Positions 1-8,481 of a DNA stretch of 46,302 nucleotides are shown here, one piece after another (the first letter of the stretch is position 1; each line of letters opens with the position of its first letter). This DNA comes from Gammaproteobacteria bacterium (GTDB lineage Bacteria; Pseudomonadota; Gammaproteobacteria; Pseudomonadales; Halieaceae): NCBI GenBank assembly GCA_030433415.1, contig JAUIMF010000019.1, positions 1-46,302 of the forward strand. The letters run 5' to 3'. Under the pieces are notes generated by a model. That model did no database searches. It was not told the DNA's origin and saw only the letters and a list, made by a program, of their open reading frames with translations. Position numbers and translations under genes: made by a program.

Positions 1-1
1 G

Positions 2-1258
2 GGCTCGGGGTTGGGTAAGGCACCTTCGCCCGGGAGTATTGGCATTCTTCCGCCGACCGAGGTGATCCGCGAGTCCGGGCAACGGTTGATGATCGATGGG
101 GTGGAGTTTGAGTTCCAGGTCGTCTCGGGCTCAGAAGCGCCGGCGGAATTCACGTTTTATCTGCCCCGGCAAAAGGTTTTCTGCGGAGCCGAGCTGGTGT
201 CGCACACCCTGCACAACCTGTATACGTTACGTGGCGCCAAGGTCCGCAACGCGCTGGCCTGGAGCGGGTTTATCGACGATGCCATTGAACGGTTTGGTGA
301 GGCAGAGGTGTACTTCGGTAGTCACCATTGGCCCGTGTGGGGCCGCGAGCGTATTCGCGAGTTCCTCGAAGTCCAGCGCGACACCTACAAGTTCCTGCAC
401 GATCAGACCGTGCGCTGGGCCAATCTGGGTTACACGCCCCGCGAGATTGCCGAGCGCATCAAGTTACCCAGCGCCCTGCAGCGCAGCTTTCACAACCGGG
501 ACTATTACGGCACGGTGAGCCACAACAGTAAGGCGGTCTATCAGTATTACTTTGGGTGGTACGACGGCAATCCTGCCCACCTCAACCCATTGCCACCGGT
601 AGAAGAGTCGCGGCGCTACGTCGCGGCCATGGGAGGAGGTGATGCGGTGCTGGCGTTGGGTAAACAGGCGGTTGACGAGGGTGAGTACCGTTGGGGCGCC
701 ACGCTGTTGAACCATCTGGTATTTGCCGAACCCGAGAATACTGATGCGGCGGCGCTACTGGCCCGTTGCTATGACCAGCTGGGTTATCAGGCAGAGTCGG
801 GGCCATGGCGGGATGTCTATCTGACCGGTGCCTTTGAGTTGCGCCACGGCAAACCCGACCGCGGTCTGGACCTGGCCATGGCCAGGGACATGATTCGCCA
901 TGCGGAGCGCTCGCACTTTTTTGCCGCGATGGCGGCGCAGGTCAAGGCGGAAGAGGCTGAGGATGTAGAGCTGACGGTGAACTTCTACTTCACGGACCTC
1001 GACGAAAACCACGTGCTGCACCTCAAAAACGCCGTACTACACCACCGCATGCGTCCCAGGGACGACAACGCCGACGTTACCATCAATGTGACCCACGACC
1101 TGTTTATCGAAATGGCGCTGGGGACGGTATCGGTACGTGAGCTGGTGTTCTCGGATGAACTGGACATTGATGGCAGTCGCCTTGCTCTGGTGCAGTTCTT
1201 TGCGTTGGTCGGATCGTCCGATGAGGCGTTCTCTATCGTGAGGCCCGGCGCTGACTGA
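2..1258 (+). CDS. SdsA/BDS1-like alkyl (aryl) sulfatase, 5' end outside window
   Basis: This is the C-terminal two thirds of a metallo-beta-lactamase-fold alkylsulfatase, a family that hydrolyses primary alkyl sulfates such as dodecyl sulfate in the periplasm, giving alcohol and sulfate. The frame is open to the window edge, so the TTG at 11 is unlikely to be the real start; family members are about 650 residues and the THxHxDH zinc motif would lie upstream. Visible landmarks are the Glu ligand region (VFCGAELVSHTLHN), the SHHWP segment with another zinc-ligand His, the GYTPREIAE and YYGTVSHNSKAVYQ blocks of the dimerisation domain, DGNPAHLNPLPP, and a C-terminal SCP2-like domain ending in the last 110 residues. 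The alcohol released could feed the PQQ alcohol dehydrogenase at 10.2-12.3 kb, but that link is inferred. Confidence 0.85.
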   Translation, partial: GSGLGKAPSPGSIGILPPTEVIRESGQRLMIDGVEFEFQVVSGSEAPAEFTFYLPRQKVFCGAELVSHTLHNLYTLRGAKVRNALAWSGFIDDAIERFGEAEVYFGSHHWPVWGRERIREFLEVQRDTYKFLHDQTVRWANLGYTPREIAERIKLPSALQRSFHNRDYYGTVSHNSKAVYQYYFGWYDGNPAHLNPLPPVEESRRYVAAMGGGDAVLALGKQAVDEGEYRWGATLLNHLVFAEPENTDAAALLARCYDQLGYQAESGPWRDVYLTGAFELRHGKPDRGLDLAMARDMIRHAERSHFFAAMAAQVKAEEAEDVELTVNFYFTDLDENHVLHLKNAVLHHRMRPRDDNADVTINVTHDLFIEMALGTVSVRELVFSDELDIDGSRLALVQFFALVGSSDEAFSIVRPGAD

Positions 1259-1321
1259 GGGTGAATGTTCCGCGCTGCCGGGTGGTCCGCCAGCATCTGC
1301 AGAAAAATAGAGGAGAGAATT

Positions 1322-2011
1322 ATGGCGACGGTGCTGATAACCGGGGTAAACCGCGGTATTGGTCTGGAGTTTCTGCGCCAGTACGCGCAGGCGGGCTGGA
1401 CCGTTATCGGCACCTGCCGTGACCCGGAGGGCGCGGATGAGGCGAAGGCGATCGCGGAGCAGGCGAACGTGACGCTTCGTGCACTGGAGGTACGGGACGA
1501 ATCCGCGATCAATGCTCTGGCACAGGAATTGAGCGGTACTGCAATCGATGTGCTGCTTTTGAACGCCGGCATGATGGGGTCGCGCTCTCTGGTTCTCGGC
1601 GAACTGGACGCTGAGGATTTTCGTCAGGTGCTCGATGTAAACGTGGTGGGGCTGGCCATCGCGGCCCAGGCGTTTCGCGACCATGTGCTGGCCAGCGAGC
1701 GTCGCATTGTGGTGGGTATGGGCAGCTTCCTTGGCAGCATGGCGAGTAACGATGACGGGGGACTGTACAGCTATCGCGCCTCCAAGGCGGCGGTGCATGC
1801 CATCATGCGTTCCCTCGCGGTAGACTTGCGGCCCGCCGGGGCCATTGCCATCGCCATGCATCCGGGCTGGGTGCAGACCGATATGGGCGGCCCCGATGCG
1901 TTGATTTCTACTGAGGAGTCGGTGAGCGGGATGCGCGCCGTGATCGATGGGCTCGACGCGGCGCACAGCGGTCGCCTGCTGACCTACAGCGGCGACGAAC
2001 TGCCCTGGTAG
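1322..2011 (+). CDS. Short-chain dehydrogenase/reductase (CsgA/C-factor-like)
   Basis: A 229-residue cytosolic NAD(P)-dependent oxidoreductase of the classical SDR fold. Visible are the nucleotide-binding TGVNRGIG (residues 7-14), the NAG motif (81-83), the catalytic Ser region (GSFLGS, about 135-139) and Y151-x3-K155 in YRASK. The start at 1322 is chosen because it begins exactly at the Rossmann strand (MATVLITG) and follows a purine-rich GAGGAGA ribosome site; a longer frame from 1265 would add an uninformative 19-residue stretch. Overall it resembles the short CsgA/C-factor-like SDRs rather than the 250-residue FabG type. It lies 63 bp after the sulfatase and could be co-transcribed with it. 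The substrate is unknown. Confidence 0.85.
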   Translation: MATVLITGVNRGIGLEFLRQYAQAGWTVIGTCRDPEGADEAKAIAEQANVTLRALEVRDESAINALAQELSGTAIDVLLLNAGMMGSRSLVLGELDAEDFRQVLDVNVVGLAIAAQAFRDHVLASERRIVVGMGSFLGSMASNDDGGLYSYRASKAAVHAIMRSLAVDLRPAGAIAIAMHPGWVQTDMGGPDALISTEESVSGMRAVIDGLDAAHSGRLLTYSGDELPW

Positions 2012-2043
2012 ATCACACAGGTTTGGGTAACGTGCTCCTGCGC

Positions 2044-2844
2044 TCAGGCGGGCACTGATGTGGACGCCGTAGCGATCAGTCTCTGCAGGCGGGCCGCCGA
2101 GCCCGCGTCGTGGGCGTCGTCCAGACCGCCAGCGCGAAGCTTCTCTACCGCAATCTGGCTGCGCATGCCGCTGCGGCAGTAGCACAGTAGTGGGCCGTGC
2201 TCACGCAGGGCCTCGATCTGGGCTTCGATGCCATCCACACAGGCGTGCACCGCACCGTCCAGCGCATCGCGGGCGAACTCATCGGGCCCGCGCACATCCA
2301 CCAATGTGGCGCCTTCGGCGATCAGGCGACGGCAGGCCTCGTCATCCAGAGGCTGGTGCCAGCGCCCCAGCAGGCGCATGATGCCTTCGTACAGGTAGGA
2401 CAGCGTGCAGAAGTGCGTGGTGATCACGATCGCCTGAAGTATCAGCAACATGCCGCCGACGATCAGCGCCGCTGTGGGCAGGCCGGCCAAAAACAGCACA
2501 GCGGCGGTGGCGTTCATCACCCCGGCGGCCAGGCAGGCCAGGCGGCGCTGCAGGGGATTAGGGGGCAGGGGTACGGCGCCGAAGAGATGACGTATCCCAT
2601 GGTTGTACAGCAGATCCATGGGATGGGCGGCGGGAGCAAAAAACGCCCACATACCCAGAAACGACACGGCAAAGAGCAGCGCAGGCATTTGCAGCCACAG
2701 GCTCACCAACGTCAGCAGTGAGCAGGCCGTGGGGGTAAAGCGCAGCCCCCAGTCCAGTTGTCTGAGTTCCGACGCGCTGTAGCTCTGGTAGCCCTGCTGG
2801 AACAGGCTGCGCTGCTGAAAGTTCAGCTCGGTGCTGTTGTCCAT
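2044..2844 (-). CDS. DUF4395-like membrane domain fused to rhodanese domain
   Basis: A 266-residue protein with about four hydrophobic helices (roughly residues 34-51, 53-71, 101-120 and 122-142) followed by a C-terminal rhodanese domain (about 165-260). The rhodanese part has VDVR (182-185) and the active-site loop C223-RSGMR, with the sulfur-accepting Cys in place, so sulfur transfer or persulfide handling at the cytoplasmic membrane face is plausible. The membrane part resembles DUF4395. The ATG at 2844 is preferred over an upstream in-frame start at 2940 because a GGAGG lies about 9 bases before it and because the longer version would run through the palindromic operator at 2885-2904. It is divergent from the glycosylase gene. 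Physiological substrate and regulator are not shown by the sequence. Confidence 0.78.
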   Translation of the reverse strand: MDNSTELNFQQRSLFQQGYQSYSASELRQLDWGLRFTPTACSLLTLVSLWLQMPALLFAVSFLGMWAFFAPAAHPMDLLYNHGIRHLFGAVPLPPNPLQRRLACLAAGVMNATAAVLFLAGLPTAALIVGGMLLILQAIVITTHFCTLSYLYEGIMRLLGRWHQPLDDEACRRLIAEGATLVDVRGPDEFARDALDGAVHACVDGIEAQIEALREHGPLLCYCRSGMRSQIAVEKLRAGGLDDAHDAGSAARLQRLIATASTSVPA

Positions 2845-2884
2845 GATGCATGCCTCCAATGATTGGGTAACAACGTGATATGCA

Positions 2885-2904
2885 ATATTAGACCATTCTA
2901 ATAT
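2885..2904. promoter_or_regulatory. Perfect palindrome ATATTAGA-CCAT-TCTAATAT, probable repressor operator
   Basis: Two 8-bp arms in perfect inverted repeat around a 4-bp centre, in the divergent spacer between the rhodanese gene (start 2844, minus) and the glycosylase gene (start 2967, plus). On the minus strand it overlaps a possible -10 TATATT (2900-2905), with ATGACC (2922-2927) as -35 and a 16-bp spacer. AT-rich palindromes of this kind are typical of ArsR-family sites, and rhodanese genes are known targets of the ArsR-type persulfide sensors BigR/SqrR. The assignment to that family is inference. Confidence 0.55.
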
Positions 2905-2966
2905 AAGAAACGGTGAAATGCGGTCATGCACGCCGCGCATCCCGGCCCGTTGTGTACACTGCGGCC

Positions 2967-3662
2967 ATGGCTATTCCCGACTACGATCAGATCTACGCCC
3001 GCGCCTGTGAGCGCAAAGGCAGCAAGAAGGCGGTCGAGGCGTTGTTGCCTCGGCCTGCGAGCAAGCGCAGGCTCAAGGCCCTGGGGGCCGATCGTTATCT
3101 GGCGGAGTTCACCCGCAAGGTGTTCCAGTCCGGTTTTGTCTGGCGCGTGGTGGACCAGAAGTGGGACAGCTTCGAAGAGGTGTTCTGGGGCTTCGACGTT
3201 GAGCGCCTCGTCATGATGCCCGACGACATGCTGGAGCGAAAAGCCCAGGATCCCGCCATCATCCGCAATTTTTCCAAGGTCAAAACGGTGCGCGACAATG
3301 CGGCGATGATTGCCGATACCCAGAGACGCGAGGGCAAGGACTTCGGCGCCTTTGTCGCGGACTGGCCCGGCGACGACGTAGTGGGGCTATGGCTTTACCT
3401 GAAGAAGCAGGGCAGTCGCCTGGGCGGCAACACCGGCCCCTATGCACTCAGGGCCCTGGGGGTGGATACGTTTTTGCTGACGCAGGATGTCGAGGGATTC
3501 CTGCGCAACCACGGTATCGTGGATTCAGGCATTGGCAGTCGCCGCGCATTGAACGCGGCGCAGGCCTTTTTCAACGGTTTACAGGAGCAGTCAGGCCGAT
3601 CCCTGACCGAGCTCTCCCGTCTGGTCGCACTCGGTCACGGTGACAATCGTATGATGCCCTGA
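2967..3662 (+). CDS. DNA-3-methyladenine glycosylase I family protein
   Basis: A 231-residue protein of the Tag family (COG2818), which removes 3-methyladenine from alkylated DNA by base excision. Recognisable family blocks are FQSGFVWRVVDQKWDSFEEVFWGFD, the RNFSKVKTVRDNA segment, and LKKQGSRLGGNTGPYALRALG near residue 150, followed by a helix-rich C-terminus. E. coli Tag has a Cys/His zinc site; the Cys-containing terminal motifs are not evident here, so this belongs to the longer, zinc-less branch. The start is placed at the ATG at 2967 (MAIPDYDQIYA); no strong ribosome site is visible. Its stop codon abuts that of the convergent PEP-CTERM gene with no spacer. Substrate specificity is inferred from family only. 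Confidence 0.75.
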   Translation: MAIPDYDQIYARACERKGSKKAVEALLPRPASKRRLKALGADRYLAEFTRKVFQSGFVWRVVDQKWDSFEEVFWGFDVERLVMMPDDMLERKAQDPAIIRNFSKVKTVRDNAAMIADTQRREGKDFGAFVADWPGDDVVGLWLYLKKQGSRLGGNTGPYALRALGVDTFLLTQDVEGFLRNHGIVDSGIGSRRALNAAQAFFNGLQEQSGRSLTELSRLVALGHGDNRMMP

Positions 3663-4541
3663 TCAGCTGCGGCGACGGCGGAACAGTGCCAGGCCCGCAG
3701 CCAGCAATCCGGCGGTAGCCGGGGCGGGTACGCCCGCGGGCGGATCGCCAGCGATCATGTCCTGGTAGCGGTCGCTACTCAGTACCAGCGCGTACTGGCT
3801 GCCCAGGGCTTCAACGCCCTTGCCGCCGATATTGCCGAAGGTGCGGGCGAGCAGCTCGGCGCCGCGCGCATCCATGGTATTGCCACTGCCACCGGTGGTG
3901 CCGACGCGAAAATCACCGCTGGCGATATCCCAGGCCGGGGTGCTGTTGCCAACATCTTCGTAAAGGCTTTCCCAGATGCCGAGCTGGATCGCGCCGCTCA
4001 TCCAGTTGGCCGTGGGGTTGAGCCAGTTGTAAACACTGTCTTCAAACCCGAGGTGGCCGTAGCTGTCGGCGAGCGTGTAGTTCAGGGCTCCGAGAAAGTC
4101 GAGGGTGCGGTCGAAGTCCCGCTCCGTCGGATGCTGGGCCGTGGTGAGCGTGTTGGGGCCGGTGTCTGAGAGCGTATGAACATCGTACGTGACGTTCCAG
4201 CCCGAGCTGATGCTCTGGTAGAGGTCAACGCAGTACATGTAAACCATATCCGCATCTTCGTAGAAGATGTCGGCATCGAAATCCGAGGTCGTCGCAGAGC
4301 CACTGAAACGGCCCGCGCGGGTGCGCATGCTGCTCTCACCGCCAGAGGCATTGGGGTAGTAAATGCGGACCGTATCGCTGCCCGTCGACTGAAAGATGGG
4401 ACGCGCGAACTGAATCTGTGCGTCGCCAATAGAGATCAGCTCCGCCTGGGCGGCGCTGCTCAGCAGGCCGGCGGTGGTGGCCAGCGCCAGGCCGACCAGA
4501 GGTTTGGCGTTGAAGTTCATGACCTTGGTGTTGAAGTTCAT
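3663..4541 (-). CDS. PEP-CTERM protein with putative Cys-Gln thioester domain
   Basis: A 292-residue secreted protein. It has a signal peptide (cleavage after AQA, about residue 33) and a C-terminal sorting tail VPAPATAGLLAAGLALF followed by RRRRS (271-292), the layout recognised by exosortases. The mature part contains one cysteine only, C104 in YMYCVDLYQ, and a later IQLGIWE with Q186. This resembles the Cys plus Q-x-[AG]-I-W pairing of thioester adhesin domains (TQXA-like). The start at 4541 is favoured by a GGAG about 9 bases upstream. The first seven codons are an imperfect tandem duplicate of the next seven (MNFNTKV/MNFNAKP), so an ATG at 4520 is an alternative. Probably surface-bound or matrix-associated; function unknown. 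Confidence 0.8.
   Translation of the reverse strand: MNFNTKVMNFNAKPLVGLALATTAGLLSSAAQAELISIGDAQIQFARPIFQSTGSDTVRIYYPNASGGESSMRTRAGRFSGSATTSDFDADIFYEDADMVYMYCVDLYQSISSGWNVTYDVHTLSDTGPNTLTTAQHPTERDFDRTLDFLGALNYTLADSYGHLGFEDSVYNWLNPTANWMSGAIQLGIWESLYEDVGNSTPAWDIASGDFRVGTTGGSGNTMDARGAELLARTFGNIGGKGVEALGSQYALVLSSDRYQDMIAGDPPAGVPAPATAGLLAAGLALFRRRRS
4500..4541 (-). repeat. 21-bp imperfect tandem duplication at the gene start
   Basis: Two adjacent 21-bp units encode MNFNTKV and MNFNAKP; the first 12 bases of each unit are identical and the rest differ at a few positions. The duplication keeps the frame and gives two in-frame ATG codons ahead of the signal-peptide hydrophobic core. It lengthens the polar n-region of the signal peptide. 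Confidence 0.8.
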
Positions 4542-4676
4542 GAGGAAGTACTCCGAATCATTGAAGAGCGGAGTGTAGGGAGGGACCTGTGGCCCCCGCG
4601 AGGAACCAGTACGCACTTTTACCGGACCCGACTCTGGCAGTGCTCAAACTGTGACTGGCGTCACTTGTCAGGCGAG

Positions 4677-6830
4677 CTACGGGTCGGGGGTTGTTTTGTG
4701 GTCGGCAATACCTTCTAGATACAGGGCGGCCTTGGCGCGTTCGCTGTCCAGGGCGCTGTTGATCCTGGCGAAGACGCGGGCCATCGCGGCGGAACTGCCC
4801 AGTTCAGCGAATATGGGGTCGCGGTCGGTCCACCACTCGCGCCAGCCGTTCTCAAAGGCTTTTTCCATGGCAGCAACGGCAGCGGCCTCGTCACCCTTCA
4901 GGGCCGCAATGCGAGCGTTCAGATGATCGAGGAAGCTGTCTACCAGTACGCTGTCGCGGGTGGTTTCCAGCAATTCTTCACAGCGTTTAAGGTAGGTGTT
5001 GGCGCGCTCCGTATCACCCTGATTGCGATAGGCCAGTACCAGTTCGATGGCCGGGCTGCACATGGGCATGGCAAAGCGGTCTTCATCAGAGAAGGCCGTA
5101 TCCGCTGCGATCAGCAACTGATCGGCGGCGGCGCTGTCACCGCCAAGATAGCGGTACCAGCCGGCTTCGAATTTCAGCCAGGGGTCGTCGGGGTCGGCGG
5201 CTATGGAAAAATCCATTGATCTATGGACTTCGGCGTACTTGCCTTCCAGAAGTAAAACATTCATTTCTTCTCCCGCAGCGACTGCGAGAGGGCGATAGTC
5301 TTCAAGCATTTGAAGATTGAAAAGCGTGGATCGATAGTTCATCTGGTATTGCGGTGTGTCTGGAGAAAGCGCAACGACCTTTCCCCATTTCTCAAGGCTG
5401 AGGGCAAGTTCTCCGTTGACAAAAGCCGCACCTGCCAACCCCCGGTAGCCGAGTGGGTTGTCGGGTTCTTGTTGGATTAGCGCCTCAAAATACTCTTTGG
5501 CTTCAGCGAAATTGCCTCGAATGGATTCTTCATATCCCAGGTTAAACAGTATCGCCGGGGCGGTCGGGTCGAGGCGCAGTGCTTCGTGCAGTGCCGACAG
5601 GGATTCGTTGTAGCGATGGAGCTTTTTTAACGCCAGAAAACGCCAGATGTAAGCATCGACCAGGCTTGGATTCAAAGATATGGCCTTGTCATAGTGTTCA
5701 AGCGCAAGTTCATGGCGCTGGGCCGTAGATTCGGCTCTGCCCAGATTGGCATAGGCTTCTGGTAGTTGGTCGTCGATTAGCAGGGCGCGCTCCACGCTTT
5801 GCCTGGCGATGGTGGCGGCGACGTCCTCATCCAGCGCGCCATGGTTTTCTATGCCTTCGGAAAGGTGCCACATGGTCTCGGCAATGCCGACGTGCGCTGG
5901 CGCGAACTCGGGGTCCAAGGCAACGCTTTGCTGAAAAAGTTTGCGTGCCGTCTTCGCACTTTCGGTGGTTCGATTTCGCAGTTCGGCGCGGGCTTTAAGG
6001 TAAAAAATGTACGCATCGCTGCTGGCGGTGCGGGTTTGCCCATCTATCTCGTCTGCCTCTACATACCGATCCACCAGCAGATTGGTAATCGACCTTGCGA
6101 TCTCTTCTTCAAGGGCAAAAACGTCATTGAGCGTGCGGGTAAAGCTGTCGCGCCACACAACAGTTTCGTCTTCGGTCCGGATGAGCTCGAGCTGCAGGCG
6201 CAGGCGATTCCCCGATGCATTGACACTGCCCGTGAGTACGCTGCCAGCATCCAGGCGTCGCGCGATATCCACAGGGCTCATTCCCTGTTGGGCGAGTCGG
6301 AACGCGGCTGAGGTTGACGTCGTGCGTACGCCGTCAACCCGGGCCAGGGTGCTCGACAGTTCCGCTGCGATACCTTCGGCCAGGTAGGCCTGGTCTTGGT
6401 CGGGGCTCACATCACGGAAAGGGACGATGGCGATCGTTTCGTCAAGCTTTACCGCTGCAATACCTTCCTCTTCCTTGCGTAGCTGGTCGCTGATCTGCTC
6501 GAACAGAACTATGCCTGCGCCCACCGCAGCCGCGGCGATGACCCCCAGACCGATCCAGTGGATAACTCCCAGAGGCCTGTCAGAGCCGTCGCTACGTCCG
6601 GCACGCTTGATTTGCCCATCGGAATAGTTGAAAAACCAGGCGAGGTAGGCGGCGACGGGAAATCCCGTTACCAACGCCACGCCAACGAGGCTGTTCACCC
6701 ACGCTGGAATGGCGAACACAGGACCCGCAACGTCGAAAATTTCGATCAGCAGCCATGCGGCGACCACATAGGCGGTCAGGGTCTGGATAACGCCCCGGTG
6801 TCGTAGCTCCGACAGTAGGTGGTTGATCAT
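4677..6830 (-). CDS. Membrane-anchored TolB-like/TPR protein
   Basis: A 717-residue protein with three hydrophobic segments near the N-terminus (about 18-37, 44-67 and 90-110), a TolB/FlgO-like N-terminal domain (about 128-250, beginning IAIVPFRDVSPDQDQAYLAEGIAAEL), and tetratricopeptide repeats over roughly 270-600. This arrangement is common in gammaproteobacterial 'adenylate cyclase-like' TPR proteins, where the N-terminus is often a DNA-binding or cyclase domain; here it is purely membrane helices, with no HTH or cyclase motif. It is likely an inner-membrane scaffold with the repeats on one side. It sits between two PEP-CTERM genes, one downstream on the same strand and one divergent. The ATG at 6830 has only a weak ribosome site. 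No biochemical role can be assigned. Confidence 0.75.
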   Translation of the reverse strand: MINHLLSELRHRGVIQTLTAYVVAAWLLIEIFDVAGPVFAIPAWVNSLVGVALVTGFPVAAYLAWFFNYSDGQIKRAGRSDGSDRPLGVIHWIGLGVIAAAAVGAGIVLFEQISDQLRKEEEGIAAVKLDETIAIVPFRDVSPDQDQAYLAEGIAAELSSTLARVDGVRTTSTSAAFRLAQQGMSPVDIARRLDAGSVLTGSVNASGNRLRLQLELIRTEDETVVWRDSFTRTLNDVFALEEEIARSITNLLVDRYVEADEIDGQTRTASSDAYIFYLKARAELRNRTTESAKTARKLFQQSVALDPEFAPAHVGIAETMWHLSEGIENHGALDEDVAATIARQSVERALLIDDQLPEAYANLGRAESTAQRHELALEHYDKAISLNPSLVDAYIWRFLALKKLHRYNESLSALHEALRLDPTAPAILFNLGYEESIRGNFAEAKEYFEALIQQEPDNPLGYRGLAGAAFVNGELALSLEKWGKVVALSPDTPQYQMNYRSTLFNLQMLEDYRPLAVAAGEEMNVLLLEGKYAEVHRSMDFSIAADPDDPWLKFEAGWYRYLGGDSAAADQLLIAADTAFSDEDRFAMPMCSPAIELVLAYRNQGDTERANTYLKRCEELLETTRDSVLVDSFLDHLNARIAALKGDEAAAVAAMEKAFENGWREWWTDRDPIFAELGSSAAMARVFARINSALDSERAKAALYLEGIADHKTTPDP

Positions 6831-7123
6831 TGCGTCGTTGGGTCCTGGGTTGACGCGTGATGCTAGCCCGGCTACCGAATTGCCTCAAGGGTGGTTCATG
6901 GAGGTGAGTGTAGTTTGCGCCGTGCCGACCTTCAAAACGCCAATACACTGTCAGCTTTATTTACACCTGCCATCGTATCTATCTTCTAACTAACTGATTA
7001 TCTTATGCAGGAATGGTTTTTGCTTTACGTCGAATGGTCGATTGGTCGACCGGGTGGATGAGTTGCCCCTGTTTATCTTCTCCGCCTGTGGAGTGACCGC
7101 GCTTTTCACGGAGTGAGTGAATA

Positions 7124-8284
7124 ATGAAATCTGCGTTGCCAGAGTATCTTGGCCTCCACGGGCTTGCCGTTGGACGAGTATTGCGGCTTCTGACCGTGAT
7201 GCTGGTGGTGGTGGCTTCGGTTGATGTCCATGCCCGACTTATCCGCGGAGGAGGCAGAACCGGTAATACCATCATCGGCAGCATGCAATTCGCCGGTACG
7301 TCTCCATTCCTGATTCCCGATCCCAACCCTGCAGACAATGCCGAGGCACCGACGGGGGCCGATGGCACGACGGATCTGAAAAACGCAGCAGCTTACGGTT
7401 ATGGTGGTAATGGATTCATTGCCTCGATTACCCATGACTGGGGTCGCGATTGTGCGGTGACGACGGAGTGTTTTTTCGAATTGGCGGAGTCGGAGCAGCT
7501 TGAGTGGCAGGCGAATCTGCTCGGGCTGCCCGAAGTCAGCATTGACCCCTACCTTGCCGTCGCCGATGTGCTCGTTTCCTGGAGCTTCTACGCCGTAGAG
7601 GAGCTTCCCGAGGGCATGATCACAACGGGGACCCAGCCTTCCCGTGTACTGTTTACCCTGGATTCACTGTTTCTGGGCGATGAGTTCGGGAGCTACGACG
7701 CCGGTACTGGTAGCGGAACGGTATCGATGGGTGCGGACCTCGGCTATGCGCCGGCTGCAGATGATTTTGATACATCGGGCTGCTACGCCTCGTGGCCGCC
7801 CAATCTTGCACCGGAACAGGTCTACAGCTACGGCAGCTGCCGCAAGGTCGGTCTGGACCTCGCTCAGGACGGTGGCTTGAGTGGCGCTGATCTTGACGCC
7901 ATGCTGCTGGACGATGAATACCTTGCGCTGCTGGTGTCGGTGCAACTCATAGCGCCAGCGGATGCCCAGTTTGCCAGCTTCTACGATCCGAGTTTGTACA
8001 CGGACCCGCTGTTGTCTGTTTCTCAGGAGGCCTCGGATTTGCTGGCCGATGGAGAAATTCTTCCCGTTGCAGACGCGCTCCGCGCCGTCACCGATCTCGA
8101 TTACTGGGGGTGCCCGTCGCTTCCCGGCAGCAACTGCGAGATTGCCGTAGCGAGTTCCGACCTCATGCGCATCAATGTTGTACCCGATGCGCTTCAGGTC
8201 GTCGCCAATCCGGTACCGGCTCCGTCCACGCTCTGGCTTCTGTCTGGAGCACTACTGCTGCTGCGAACGCGTCGCGCTCTCTGA
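7124..8284 (+). CDS. PEP-CTERM sorting-signal exported protein, function unknown
   Basis: A 386-residue protein with a long signal peptide (hydrophobic LLTVMLVVVASVDVHA, cleavage near residue 37) and a C-terminal tail PVPAPSTLWLLSGALLLL followed by RTRRAL (363-386), a PEP-CTERM-type exosortase signal. The mature part is acidic and has several Cys residues (the CAVTTEC pair, CYAS, CRKV, WGCPS, SNCEI), which could form disulfides in the periplasm. I do not recognise any enzymatic domain. The ATG at 7124 follows GGAG at a 10-base spacing. It is divergent from the TPR gene, with a 293-bp spacer in which no convincing sigma-54 or sigma-70 site was found. Probably a surface or matrix protein. Confidence 0.75.
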   Translation: MKSALPEYLGLHGLAVGRVLRLLTVMLVVVASVDVHARLIRGGGRTGNTIIGSMQFAGTSPFLIPDPNPADNAEAPTGADGTTDLKNAAAYGYGGNGFIASITHDWGRDCAVTTECFFELAESEQLEWQANLLGLPEVSIDPYLAVADVLVSWSFYAVEELPEGMITTGTQPSRVLFTLDSLFLGDEFGSYDAGTGSGTVSMGADLGYAPAADDFDTSGCYASWPPNLAPEQVYSYGSCRKVGLDLAQDGGLSGADLDAMLLDDEYLALLVSVQLIAPADAQFASFYDPSLYTDPLLSVSQEASDLLADGEILPVADALRAVTDLDYWGCPSLPGSNCEIAVASSDLMRINVVPDALQVVANPVPAPSTLWLLSGALLLLRTRRAL

Positions 8285-8481
8285 TCTGCAACGTGTAGTA
8301 CTCGGCGCGCCTGTGCCGGTTCGCTGATAGCGGAATTCGGCCAGGCGCGACAAAAGTCCAGGGTACATCTGTCTCTATTTTCGAACTATGCTGTCGGTAG
8401 CGGCGAAGCAATGGATGTTCTGCAAGGCATCCGATTCCTGCAGTTGTTCAGAACATATAAACAGACAACAAGGTGAACCTG

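Noticed and set aside
1037..2185. Long minus-strand open frame of 382 codons
   Set aside because: It overlaps the sulfatase and SDR, which carry clear family motifs; its own translation has Arg/His/Pro-rich composition of a GC-rich shadow frame.
2952..2959. GTGTACAC palindrome just before the glycosylase start
   Set aside because: Only 8 bp and with no partner; expected by chance in a GC-balanced spacer.
6831..7123. Possible sigma-54 promoter before the second PEP-CTERM gene
   Set aside because: GG and GC dinucleotides occur, but none has the required 10-base separation; no confident site.
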